Of a DNA stretch of 33,898 nt, positions 15,208-22,537 are shown one piece after another (within the stretch, counting starts at the first letter, position 1; each line of letters opens with the position of its first letter). A program made the position numbers and the translations under genes. This DNA comes from an uncultured Pseudomonadota bacterium (GTDB taxonomy: Bacteria; Pseudomonadota; Alphaproteobacteria; RF32; CAG-239): contig CASEYY010000024.1 of assembly GCA_949292335.1 (NCBI GenBank), positions 1-33,898 on the forward strand. The letters are read 5' to 3'. A model generated the notes under the pieces. It saw only the letters and a program-made list of their open reading frames with translations, was not told the DNA's origin and ran no database searches.

Positions 15208-16026
15208 CTATTTGTAAGGAGGTTTATCAAGTCCGGCCGGAGAATAGGTAAACACCTCAAAACCGTCTTTAGTCACGGCAAGAGAGTGTTCAAACTGTGC
15301 CGACAGCGAGCGGTCTTTAGTTACGGCTGTCCATTCGTTTGAGAGGATTGTAGCTTCTTTTTTGCCAAAATTAATCATCGGCTCAATAGTAAAGAACATA
15401 CCTTCCTCTAATCTCGGGCCGGTTCCTTTTCTGCCGCAATGCATAACATTGGGTTCATCATGGAAGATTTTGCCCAAGCCATGACCGCAAAACATATCCA
15501 CTACCGAATACCCGTAGTGATGGGCAATTTCTTCAATTACCGCACCGATATCACCGAAGTGAGCACCCGGTTTAACGGCTTCGATTCCTCGCATCATACA
15601 TTCATAGGTGACATCGCAAAGCCTTTTAGCTTTAACCGAAGGCTTTCCGGCATAATACATTCTCGAGGTATCGCCGTACCAACCATCCAAAATAACGGTA
15701 ACATCAATATTCAGCATATCACCGTTAAGGAGTTTTCTTTCGGCAGAAGGAATTCCGTGACAAATTTCATGATTGATGGAAATACAGGTGCTTTTGGGAT
15801 ATCCGTGATATCCGAGGCAAGCCGGAATGGCCCCGTGTGATTGGATGAATTTACGGCATAAATCATCCAAATATTCTGTTGATACGCCGACATCGACAAA
15901 CGGTGTAATATAATCCAAACACTCGGCTGCGAGCTTACCTGCTTTTCGCATACCCTCAAAATCTTTTTCATCAGTGTGAATGACAATACCGTCCTGATTA
16001 CGGCATTCTTTTAACTTCTCAGCCAA
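15208..16026 (-). CDS. map: Type I methionine aminopeptidase
   Basis: A 272-residue enzyme that removes the initiator methionine from nascent proteins at the ribosome exit. All five metal ligands are visible: D108 and D119 (NIDVTVILDGWYGDTSRMYY), H182 (CGHGLGKIFHDEP), E215 (FFTIEPMI) and E246 (FEHSLAVT). HGIPS at 90-94 holds the substrate-pocket His. There is no long N-terminal zinc-finger extension, as expected for bacterial type Ia. It is 15 bases downstream of sfsA and 10 bases upstream of radC in one operon. Confidence 0.97.
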   Translation of the reverse strand: MAEKLKECRNQDGIVIHTDEKDFEGMRKAGKLAAECLDYITPFVDVGVSTEYLDDLCRKFIQSHGAIPACLGYHGYPKSTCISINHEICHGIPSAERKLLNGDMLNIDVTVILDGWYGDTSRMYYAGKPSVKAKRLCDVTYECMMRGIEAVKPGAHFGDIGAVIEEIAHHYGYSVVDMFCGHGLGKIFHDEPNVMHCGRKGTGPRLEEGMFFTIEPMINFGKKEATILSNEWTAVTKDRSLSAQFEHSLAVTKDGFEVFTYSPAGLDKPPYK

Positions 16027-16041
16027 CTTATTACCTCATAA

Positions 16042-16737
16042 CTAATACAAAATTTCCAATTTACGATTTATTTCGATGACATTTTTGCCGATTTTGCACC
16101 CATAACACAAAAAATTCAAGCCGTTTTTTGCGGCCTCAAAATAAGCCGCCGAGGCATTAGCATCGCGATTCCATACAAAACGGGCATTTAGGCAGTCTTC
16201 TCTGGGTGCGATCATAAAGACAAAAGTTTCGGCACCGGTTTGTTTGCGTTTTTTCATTTCTTCCATCATGTTTATTTCAAAGAAATTGATGGAGGTCGGA
16301 AAGATGACATTTTCATTAGCCTTATTATATACCGGAGCAACAAAGACGAAGCATTTTTTTCCCGATTCTGCGGTCAGTTCAAAATCAATACCGTTGAAAT
16401 TATCGGAGCTTCCCAGAAGTTTGCACTTTGAATATTCTGCAAATTCGGAGATTTTTTTATTATTAAAGGCTTCCAGGAACAAATCTTTATTATATCGTGG
16501 GTTGGCAAAAATGATACCCTCTGGCGTTTTAATAAATGATATGTTGTATTTAATGACGCGTCCCGGTCTCGAGGTTCGTTTAAGCCATAAAGTTGTTTTA
16601 GGCAGGCACATCTGTGCAATCTCGGTAGCACCGCAAAAAGCCGGAACTATTTGCGAATTCTCGAGCCTTACATCAACGATAAGATTGTTATAAACTTTTT
16701 CTACCGTTGCCTTAATCAGCCTGTGATTATATTCCAA
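16042..16737 (-). CDS. sfsA: SfsA (sugar fermentation stimulation / nuclease-fold protein)
   Basis: A 231-residue protein with the SfsA order: an N-terminal OB-like part (about 10-85) containing VDVRLENSQIVPAFCGATEI, LWLKRTSRPGRVIKYNISFIK, then FANPRYNKDLFLEA, a PD-(D/E)xK-type nuclease core with GIDFELTAESGKKCFVFVAP and FPTSINFFEINMMEEM, and the late FMIAPREDCLNARFVWNRDANA. E. coli SfsA was first described as an activator of maltose genes; structures show a nuclease-like fold. The usual dxR(h)GxRH variants could not be checked in detail. First gene of the sfsA-map-radC operon, divergent from tspO. Confidence 0.9.
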   Translation of the reverse strand: MEYNHRLIKATVEKVYNNLIVDVRLENSQIVPAFCGATEIAQMCLPKTTLWLKRTSRPGRVIKYNISFIKTPEGIIFANPRYNKDLFLEAFNNKKISEFAEYSKCKLLGSSDNFNGIDFELTAESGKKCFVFVAPVYNKANENVIFPTSINFFEINMMEEMKKRKQTGAETFVFMIAPREDCLNARFVWNRDANASAAYFEAAKNGLNFLCYGCKIGKNVIEINRKLEILY

Positions 16738-16818
16738 TTTTTTACTGCCTATTTAAAAAAGAGAAATTATAATTAAATTATTATCACGAAAGTGTTTTAT
16801 ATATCAAGGGGTAAAAAT

Positions 16819-17307
16819 ATGATTAAATTTGCAAAAGTTGCATATGTCACGATTTTGGTATTTTTGGGTGGATATTTATGTTCGCTGTTTACAAGTGTGG
16901 GTGTTGATGGTTGGTATGCCTCGTTTGCCAAACCATCGGCAACACCGCCCGATTATGTTTTCCCGATAGTTTGGAATATTTTATATGTTTTGCTGATAAT
17001 TGCCACCAGCATGATTTTATTATCACCGGCAACCAAGTTGCGAAGTTTGGCACATTTTTGGTTTGTGGTTCAAGAGGTTTTGCAGGTTGTATGGTGCTGG
17101 CTGTTTTTTGGCTTGGGTCAACTGGGCTGGGGCTTGATTGTGGTTGCGGTTTTATATATGATAGTAGCGGTTATGTCTATAATCTACGGCAAGATTAATG
17201 TTTGGTCGGGTCGCCTGATATATCCTTATGCACTGTGGACATTGTTTGCGGTGTTTTTAAATGCACTGTTTGTATATGAAGCCGGTTGGAGTATAGCTGT
17301 AAATTAA
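16819..17307 (+). CDS. tspO: TspO/MBR family membrane protein
   Basis: The start is the ATG at 16819, 7 bases after AAGGGG; an upstream in-frame reading from 16792 lacks such a site. The 162-residue product has five membrane helices and the aromatic-rich TspO signature WYASFAKPSATPPDYVFPIV followed by WNILYVLLIIATS (about 27-59). Further Trp residues (VVWCWLFFGLGQLGWG, about 92-107) line the family's porphyrin/cholesterol pocket. Bacterial TspO binds tetrapyrroles and affects stress or photosystem regulation. Length is typical. No terminator is obvious before alaS, 77 bases downstream. Confidence 0.93.
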   Translation: MIKFAKVAYVTILVFLGGYLCSLFTSVGVDGWYASFAKPSATPPDYVFPIVWNILYVLLIIATSMILLSPATKLRSLAHFWFVVQEVLQVVWCWLFFGLGQLGWGLIVVAVLYMIVAVMSIIYGKINVWSGRLIYPYALWTLFAVFLNALFVYEAGWSIAVN

Positions 17308-17384
17308 AAAAAAGCTTGCCAGTTGCCAAAGATTGCTTTATCAATAATCAGTTAAAAATTTAAGTAGGATTTTGGAAAGCAAAA

Positions 17385-20006
17385 ATGACCGCAACACTAA
17401 ACGAAATAAGAAGTACTTTTTTAAAATATTTTGAGAGGAACGGACACAAGATTGTACCGTCGTCTTCTTTGGTACCCAACAACGACCCGACATTAATGTT
17501 TACCAACTCGGGCATGGTGCAATTTAAAAACATTTTTACCGGCAACGAGACCGCTCCTTATAAGCGAGCCACCACCTCGCAAAAATCGGTTCGTGCCGGC
17601 GGTAAGCACAATGACCTGGATTCGGTTGGCTATGATGTCAGACACCACACTTTTTTTGAGATGTTGGGAAATTTTTCTTTCGGTGATTATTTCAAAGACG
17701 AGGCAATAGCTTTTGCTTGGGAATTGGTAACCAAAGAGTTTGGTATCAGTAAAGACAAATTGGCGGTCACTTATTTTCACACCGACGAAGTTTCAAGAGA
17801 CATCTGGAAAAAAGTTTCTGGTTTGCCGGAAGACAGAATTATTCCGATTGCCACCAAAGACAACTTTTGGCAGATGGGTGATACCGGACCTTGCGGTTAC
17901 TGTTCGGAAATTTTTTACGACCACGGACCTCAAGTTTGGGGCGGTCTTCCCGGAACACCGGAAGAAGACGGCGATCGTTGGATAGAAATTTGGAACTTGG
18001 TATTTGACGAGTTTGAGGATTTGCCTGACGGTACGCGAATTCCGCTCAAGCAAAGATGTATTGATACCGGTATGGGCTTGGAACGCATTTCGGCCATTTT
18101 GCAAGGAGTTCACTCCAATTATGATATTGATATTTTCCAAAATCTGATTAAGTCGATTGCCGATTTAGCCAATTCCGATCCTAAAGGCGAGTTAAAGGCT
18201 TCGCACAATGTTATTGCCGATCACTTGCGTTCAATGTCATTTTTGATTGCCGACGGAGTTTTACCGTCTAATGAGGGCAGGGGTTATGTTTTGCGTCGTA
18301 TTATGCGTCGAGCCATGCGTCATGTACATATGTTGGGTGTTAAAGAGCCGATGATTTATAAGCTGTTGCCGTCTTTGCAAAAAGAAATGGGTGACGCATA
18401 CCCCGAATTATACAAGGCCGAAGTTTTGATAAGAGAAACCATCAAGACCGAAGAAGAACGTTTTATCAAAACTTTGGAAAAAGGCTTGAAACTGCTCGAT
18501 GACGAAACCCAAGGTCTCACCTCCGGTGCGGTTTTGGATGGTAAAGTTGCGTTTAAGCTATATGATACCTATGGTTTCCCATTAGATTTAACGCAAGATG
18601 CTTTGAAGCTGCGTAACATAGAAGTAGACGAACAAGGCTTTAACGATGCCATGGCCGCCCAAAAGGCCGAGGCTCGTAAAAACTGGGCCGGCTCTGGTGA
18701 TGCCGGAACCGAAAAAGTTTGGTTCGAACTGCAAGATAAATTGGGCTCAACCGAATTTTTAGGCTACAATACCCTATCGACCGACGGATTAATTACCGCT
18801 TTGGTTCAAAACGGTGAACCGGTTTCAGAGGTTAAAGAAGGCGAATTTTGCTTGCTTGCCAACCAAACGCCGTTCTATGCCGAAATGGGCGGACAGGTAG
18901 GAGATGTAGGCGTAATTAGAGGTGCTGACTTTGAAGCCGAAGTTTACGATACCAAAAAGAAATGCGATGGTTTGCATGTTCATATGTGCCGCTTGCTCAA
19001 AGGCAAGGTCAAAAACGGAGATACGGCATTATTTGAGGTAAATGCCAAGACAAGACACGCCATTCAGGGCAACCACACTGTTACGCACTTGTTGCACAAG
19101 GCTTTGCAAGAAAAATTCGGTGCCGGCGTTACCCAAAAAGGTTCTTATGTTGCCGCCGACAGAATGCGTTTTGATATTGCCTACAACAAGCAAATCAGTT
19201 TGGAAGAATTGCGTGAACTCGAAGACAGAGTTGACGAAATGATAAGAGCCAATTACGAGGTTCAAACCAAGTTAATGAGTCATGATGAAGCTATCAACAG
19301 CGGAGCAATGGCATTGTTTGGCGAAAAATACGGCGATGAAGTTAGAGTTGTTTGTGTTGGCGACGGTGTATCGACCGAGCTTTGCGGAGGTACCCATGTA
19401 AAGCATACCGGTGATATCGGCGGCTTTAGCATTTTGTCTGATTCTGCGGTTGCGGCCGGTGTTCGTCGTTTGGAATGCGTAACCGGCAAAGGAGCGGCCA
19501 ACCATACTCGCGATATGGAAGATAAGGCTCACAATGTAAGCAAACTCTTAAAAGTCGGCGTTAACGATATAGAAAGCCGTGTTGCACAGCTTTTGGCCGA
19601 ACGCAAAGAGATGGAAGCCAAGATTTTTGAATTGAAAAAACAGCTCATCAGCGGAGCCAAAGGCGGAGAGAACGAGGTTGAAGAGGTAAACGGCACCAAG
19701 TTGGTTGCCAAGACTTTGAGCGATATTTCGCCCAAAGAATTAAAAGCTGCGGTTGATGAGTTAAAAGACAAATATAAAGACAACTTGGTTGTAGCTTTGT
19801 TTGCGGTAAACGAAGGCAAGTCTTCGGTAGTAATCGGGGTTAGCGATGATATCAAAGATAAGCATTCGGCGGTAGATTTGGTAAGATTGGTCGCACCTTT
19901 TGTCGGAGCACAAGGTGGCGGCGGCAGAGCCGATATGGCTCAAACCGGCGGTACGATAACCGACAAGTTTGATGAAGCAATCTCAGCCATCAAAGCTACT
20001 TTATAA
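17385..20006 (+). CDS. alaS: Alanyl-tRNA synthetase
   Basis: An 873-residue class II synthetase (E. coli AlaS has 876), so full length. It charges tRNA-Ala and edits mischarged Ser and Gly. Motif 1 region TNSGMVQFKNIF (about 39-50), motif 2 region SVRAGGKHNDLDSVGYDVRH and FFEMLGNFSFGDYFK (about 68-106), and motif 3 region GLERISAILQGV (about 231-242) form the catalytic core. The editing domain carries HTVTHLLHKAL (His pair near 565 and 569) and CGGTH (near 666-670), the four zinc ligands. The C-Ala domain ends with GGGGRADMAQTGG, which is conserved. It has its own terminator immediately downstream. Confidence 0.98.
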   Translation: MTATLNEIRSTFLKYFERNGHKIVPSSSLVPNNDPTLMFTNSGMVQFKNIFTGNETAPYKRATTSQKSVRAGGKHNDLDSVGYDVRHHTFFEMLGNFSFGDYFKDEAIAFAWELVTKEFGISKDKLAVTYFHTDEVSRDIWKKVSGLPEDRIIPIATKDNFWQMGDTGPCGYCSEIFYDHGPQVWGGLPGTPEEDGDRWIEIWNLVFDEFEDLPDGTRIPLKQRCIDTGMGLERISAILQGVHSNYDIDIFQNLIKSIADLANSDPKGELKASHNVIADHLRSMSFLIADGVLPSNEGRGYVLRRIMRRAMRHVHMLGVKEPMIYKLLPSLQKEMGDAYPELYKAEVLIRETIKTEEERFIKTLEKGLKLLDDETQGLTSGAVLDGKVAFKLYDTYGFPLDLTQDALKLRNIEVDEQGFNDAMAAQKAEARKNWAGSGDAGTEKVWFELQDKLGSTEFLGYNTLSTDGLITALVQNGEPVSEVKEGEFCLLANQTPFYAEMGGQVGDVGVIRGADFEAEVYDTKKKCDGLHVHMCRLLKGKVKNGDTALFEVNAKTRHAIQGNHTVTHLLHKALQEKFGAGVTQKGSYVAADRMRFDIAYNKQISLEELRELEDRVDEMIRANYEVQTKLMSHDEAINSGAMALFGEKYGDEVRVVCVGDGVSTELCGGTHVKHTGDIGGFSILSDSAVAAGVRRLECVTGKGAANHTRDMEDKAHNVSKLLKVGVNDIESRVAQLLAERKEMEAKIFELKKQLISGAKGGENEVEEVNGTKLVAKTLSDISPKELKAAVDELKDKYKDNLVVALFAVNEGKSSVVIGVSDDIKDKHSAVDLVRLVAPFVGAQGGGGRADMAQTGGTITDKFDEAISAIKATL

Positions 20007-20012
20007 AAAATC

Positions 20013-20040
20013 AAACGCCCGCGAATATGCGGGCGTTTTT
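20013..20040 (+). terminator. alaS terminator
   Basis: AAACGCCCGC and GCGGGCGTTT form a perfect 10-bp stem around a GAATAT loop, followed by T residues, 7 bases after the alaS stop. Confidence 0.92.
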
Positions 20041-20076
20041 GATATGTAGATTTTTTTTGCGGTCATTTTCTTTTAT

Positions 20077-20186
20077 GTCATTCTCGGGCTTGCGTTTTTT
20101 TATGGTCATTCTCGGGCTTGCGTTTTTTTATGGTCATTCTCGGGCTTGTGTTTTTTTTGTCATTCTCGGGCTTGTCCCGAGAATCT
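20077..20186 (+). repeat. Tandem repeat of about 28 bp ending in a palindrome
   Basis: Four units begin with GTCATTCTCGGGCTTG at 20077, 20105, 20133 and 20159. Units one and two are identical 28-mers, unit three is 26 bp. The fourth continues instead as a hairpin, ATTCTCGGG (20162-20170) / CCCGAGAAT (20176-20184), with a CTTGT loop. Such palindromes behave like dispersed intergenic elements. Confidence 0.8.
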
Positions 20187-20215
20187 AATAAACAATGTGC
20201 CACAGCTTATGAGAC

Positions 20216-20234
20216 CCTCGGAACGCGTCCGAGG
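20216..20234. repeat. Short palindrome
   Basis: CCTCGGA (20216-20222) and TCCGAGG (20228-20234) pair around ACGCG. A similar GGCGTCCGAGG block recurs at about 20247, so this stretch mixes two related palindromic elements. Confidence 0.6.
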
Positions 20235-20273
20235 ATGACGATTTGAGGCGTCCGAGGGTGACGATAAAACAGT

Positions 20274-20330
20274 GTCATTCTCGGGCTTGTGTTTCCTTTT
20301 CGTCATTCTCGGGCTTGTCCCGAGAATCTA
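20274..20330 (+). repeat. Second cluster of the same 28-bp repeat
   Basis: Two more units begin at 20274 and 20302, again 28 bases apart, and the last again ends in the hairpin ATTCTCGGG / CCCGAGAAT (20305-20327). The arrangement repeats that of the cluster at 20077. Confidence 0.75.
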
Positions 20331-20353
20331 ATCTGCCAAAATCTAAAAAACTC

Positions 20354-20382
20354 TTGACTGCGAGCCGATAAAAAAATATCCT
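20354..20382 (+). promoter_or_regulatory. Strong promoter of the structured RNA
   Basis: TTGACT at 20354-20359, a 17-base spacer and TATCCT at 20377-20382. The expected start is about 20389, exactly where the RNA's closing helix begins. Confidence 0.7.
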
Positions 20383-20388
20383 CTCTAC

Positions 20389-20640
20389 TTAAGAAGCGGT
20401 GCTGTTGCCGCTTTTAGAGTGTTGAGCTCGGAGCTGTCGAAAGCTCTTAGATCGTTCGGTGTTGGGATATAACATCGTTAAGCCGAAATTGCGGCTGAAT
20501 ATGTCCCCGATGCATATTTTTTATGGTCGGGGAGCTTTTAACGCATGTTCAGGGTCTCGGCCTAAAGGTTAAAAGAGTCATATAACGATCTATGATTTTC
20601 GAACTCTCCGACCGCCTCTTAAAAAAGGTGGTCTTTTTTT
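20389..20640 (+). ncRNA. Rod-shaped structured RNA, 6S-like candidate
   Basis: About 250 bases between a promoter and a terminator, without a gene. The ends pair: TTAAGAAGCGG (20389-20399) with CCGCCTCTTAA (20612-20622), one mismatch. Inside, TCGGAG/CTCCGA, TCGAAA/TTTCGA and AGATCGTT/AACGATCT stack with small symmetric loops, then TTAAGCCGA/TCGGCCTAA, TGAATATG/CATGTTCA and CCCCGA/TCGGGG lead to a terminal loop. A side hairpin CGGTGTT/AACATCG lies in the central open region. A long rod with an open middle is the shape of 6S RNA, which mimics an open promoter for sigma70 RNA polymerase. The length is above the usual 160-200 and I cannot confirm conserved 6S bases, so this name is tentative. That it is a real RNA gene is better supported. 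Confidence 0.5.
20610..20640 (+). terminator. Terminator of the structured RNA
   Basis: GACCGCC pairs with GGTGGTC across an AT-rich loop and is followed by seven T residues. Its left arm is also used in the closing helix, so the two pairings compete. Confidence 0.8.
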
Positions 20641-20667
20641 AATCAGTTATTGGGGAGTTTATTAAAA

Positions 20668-20889
20668 ATGAACATAAAACAACTAATTCGCAAACAGCTG
20701 GCACCGCAACTGATTGCACTAAGACAAGAAAGAGGATTGTCTTTGCAAGATGTTGCTTTGCAGACCCCGCTGTCAATGAATATGATTTGTATGATGGAAC
20801 GCGGAGAAAATTTGTCATCTCGCAGTTACCGTCAACTACTTAAATTCTATAAAAAAGAGTTGTGCTTTGTATTGAAAGACAAAGAATAG
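20668..20889 (+). CDS. Small XRE-family helix-turn-helix protein
   Basis: A 73-residue DNA-binding protein consisting of one Cro/C1-type HTH: LRQERGLSLQDVALQTPLS (about 18-36) and MNMICMMERGENLSSRSYRQ with the typical I-x-x-hE-x-G recognition and capping pattern. The ATG at 20668 is chosen, with GGGGAG 10 bases upstream; a TTG at 20650 would overlap the ribosome binding site. Its start is 28 bases after the terminator of the structured RNA, so it may be expressed by readthrough or from its own promoter. Target unknown. Confidence 0.8.
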   Translation: MNIKQLIRKQLAPQLIALRQERGLSLQDVALQTPLSMNMICMMERGENLSSRSYRQLLKFYKKELCFVLKDKE

Positions 20890-20903
20890 ATAAACCAAAA
20901 AAC

Positions 20904-20946
20904 GAGGGCTGAGTTTGTTTAATAAATTTGGCCCTCTAATTTTTCT
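20904..20946. terminator. Possible bidirectional terminator
   Basis: GAGGGC (20904-20909) and GCCCTC (20931-20936) form a stem with a long AT loop. T runs follow on both strands (GTTTTTT on the minus strand, TAATTTTT on the plus strand). It lies between convergent genes. Confidence 0.5.
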
Positions 20947-20981
20947 CTAATCCACGCCATCTTGCCTCAACCTCAAAACAT
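20937..20981 (-). pseudogene. Truncated duplicate of the start of the next gene
   Basis: On the minus strand this repeats the 45 bp that contain the ribosome binding site and start of the 20985-21365 gene (copy at 21342-21386) with two mismatches. It reads MAWIREKL and then departs to EGQIY and a stop. It is best explained by a tandem duplication followed by deletion. Confidence 0.7.
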
Positions 20982-20984
20982 CAT

Positions 20985-21365
20985 CTAATTTGTAGGAGTA
21001 AAAAAAGGATAAGCAATATAGAAAATATCAGCAGTCAAAGATAAAAAAGAAAATTCGGCATAATAATTATATATTATAGAAAAGTTTATAATTGTTCCTA
21101 CAAAAGCATATATATTAAAGAAAATCGGTTTATGCCAAATATACTGCACTAACCCCGTAATAAAAGCACCAATAAAGAAAATTACCAAATAAATATCCGT
21201 CCAAGCTACCGTTTCAGGAGCATATTTTGGTAAATAAAAAACATAATAACATCCTGCCGTTACATACCCTAGAACAAAGCATAATATTCCCCAAATCAAC
21301 AGAGCTTGTAAAACAAACAAAACCCATTGAACTGCCAGTTTTAATTTTTCTCTAATCCACGCCAT
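20985..21365 (-). CDS. Small polytopic membrane protein, unknown
   Basis: A 126-residue protein with four likely membrane helices near 12-37, 55-75, 80-98 and 102-122, rich in Tyr and Phe. The start MAWIREKLKLAVQWVLFVLQ is positive-inside. A GAGG-rich stretch before the ATG serves as the ribosome binding site. There are no recognisable functional motifs. The first 24 bases and upstream 21 bases are duplicated downstream of the gene at 20937-20981. I do not recognise the family. Confidence 0.6.
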   Translation of the reverse strand: MAWIREKLKLAVQWVLFVLQALLIWGILCFVLGYVTAGCYYVFYLPKYAPETVAWTDIYLVIFFIGAFITGLVQYIWHKPIFFNIYAFVGTIINFSIIYNYYAEFSFLSLTADIFYIAYPFFTPTN

Positions 21366-21427
21366 CTCGCCTCAGCCTCAAAACATATCAAATACATACA
21401 CAATAATATTTCAATAATTTAACATAA

Positions 21428-22285
21428 TCAATACTTATAATTGAATTTTAAATAATCTTCCGCTGTGTCAGTAACATTATTTTTTGCTTTGTCATTAATT
21501 GTATATATAGCTGGTTGAAGCAAATTATGCACCAGATTACCATTGCCGTAACCGGACGGACTATATTTTAAATTGCGACTTATAGGTGTTGCCATATTAT
21601 TTGATATCATGCCATTAAAATATCCAATAGTGGCACCATACAAGCGGTCCTTAATTCCACCCTCGGCAGTAGCCGCACCGGCGACTGTTCCGCTTACTGT
21701 CGGTCTTTGCAAGGCTTTGCCAACCTGAGTTAATCCCGGAACTTTTCCAAACACATTAACATGATTTACCGGTGACGCCATTGCACCGACAACCTGCATA
21801 GAACCCACCAATTTGGGATTTTCTTCAAGCCCTTGTTCCAGTGTTTGCCGCATTTCATTGCTACCTTTGGCGTAACCGCGTTTCATAGCTTCGCTAAAGC
21901 TTTCTCCACGTTTATTCCATGATGGAACAAGGCTGGCTAATCCATAACCCACGGCATTCATTGCTCCATTTATTTCGTCACTCAAGCCAAGGCTAAGCCC
22001 ATCCATAGCGGCGGCTGACATCTGTTCTGCTGTTCTCAGATAATTACCACTGTTGTTCTCAACTGCAATATCCGGAGTATTGTTTTGATTGAGGTGTTTT
22101 TTTCTGAAACTGTCCGGCAATGGTGAAAACTGACTTTCAACATCAACAATGTCAAAGTCGCTAAATTCATCATCAGATTGTGGCACCATGTAATACCATT
22201 GGCTCTGTCCCGGTTTGGGATTTTGCCTTTTTATTGGTGTTGTACCGTTTAAATATCCTTCAAGTTCTTTTCGTAAGTCATTCAT
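21428..22285 (-). CDS. Phage-like structural or ejection protein, orphan
   Basis: A 285-residue protein. The N-terminal third is polar and includes GQSQWYYMVPQSDDEFSDFD. The middle (about 95-190) reads AMDGLSLGLSDEINGAMNAV, then ESFSEAMKRGYAKGSNEMRQ and LEENPKLVGSMQVVGAMASP. This pattern, a Gly/Ala-rich amphipathic stretch with GLSLGLSDEI followed by an ENP and Gly-rich helix, recurs in phage virion proteins of alphaproteobacterial prophages; the match is from memory of the pattern. The C-terminal part is Gly/Asn-rich. GGAGA lies 6 bases before the ATG. It stands alone, without other phage genes, behind a leader with two terminators. A remnant of a prophage or a domesticated gene are both possible. 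Confidence 0.6.
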   Translation of the reverse strand: MNDLRKELEGYLNGTTPIKRQNPKPGQSQWYYMVPQSDDEFSDFDIVDVESQFSPLPDSFRKKHLNQNNTPDIAVENNSGNYLRTAEQMSAAAMDGLSLGLSDEINGAMNAVGYGLASLVPSWNKRGESFSEAMKRGYAKGSNEMRQTLEQGLEENPKLVGSMQVVGAMASPVNHVNVFGKVPGLTQVGKALQRPTVSGTVAGAATAEGGIKDRLYGATIGYFNGMISNNMATPISRNLKYSPSGYGNGNLVHNLLQPAIYTINDKAKNNVTDTAEDYLKFNYKY

Positions 22286-22298
22286 GTTTTTTCTCCAT

Positions 22299-22327
22299 AA
22301 AAAAAGAGGAGTTCATCAGAACCCCTC
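22299..22327 (-). terminator. Second leader terminator
   Basis: On the minus strand GAGGGGTTC and GAACTCCTC pair (one G-U) around TGAT, followed by seven T residues. It ends 13 bases before the start codon of the downstream gene. Confidence 0.85.
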
Positions 22328-22340
22328 AGGTGTTGTTTTA

Positions 22341-22399
22341 AAATAAAAAAAGCTACACGCCAATAAATGCATGTAGCTATGGCAGACGAATCCACCATA
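22341..22399 (-). ncRNA. Putative short RNA or attenuator leader
   Basis: The transcript expected from the promoter at 22406-22434 would be about 58 bases. A first hairpin (ATGGTGG pairs with CTGCCAT, allowing G-U) is followed by the terminator at 22344-22378. It has no open reading frame of note. It could be a free small RNA or a leader that controls readthrough into the 21428-22285 gene. Confidence 0.5.
22344..22378 (-). terminator. First leader terminator
   Basis: On the minus strand AGCTACA and TGTAGCT form a 7-bp stem around a 14-base loop, followed by seven T residues. Confidence 0.8.
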
Positions 22400-22405
22400 A
22401 TCTCA

Positions 22406-22434
22406 TTTATACTCTAGCCCGACGGCTTTGTCAA
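22406..22434 (-). promoter_or_regulatory. Near-consensus sigma70 promoter
   Basis: On the minus strand TTGACA (22434-22429), a 17-base spacer and TATAAA (22411-22406). It is among the best promoter matches in the window and faces the two leader terminators. Confidence 0.8.
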
Positions 22435-22537
22435 GAGGCTGGAATAAAACTTTGAATAACCTTTTCTTTGTGCTTAACAAATATTGCAAAAGCGGCTAAA
22501 ATCAGCTCAAATTTGTTTGATTAAAGGCTATTGTTTA

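Noticed and set aside
20077..20330. Possible CRISPR array
   Set aside because: The spacing between repeats is only about 10-12 bases and is T-rich and nearly identical, so there are no spacers; no cas genes are present.
20389..20640. tmRNA or RNase P RNA
   Set aside because: No tag reading frame or tRNA-like domain is visible, none of the conserved RNase P blocks are found, and it is too short for either.
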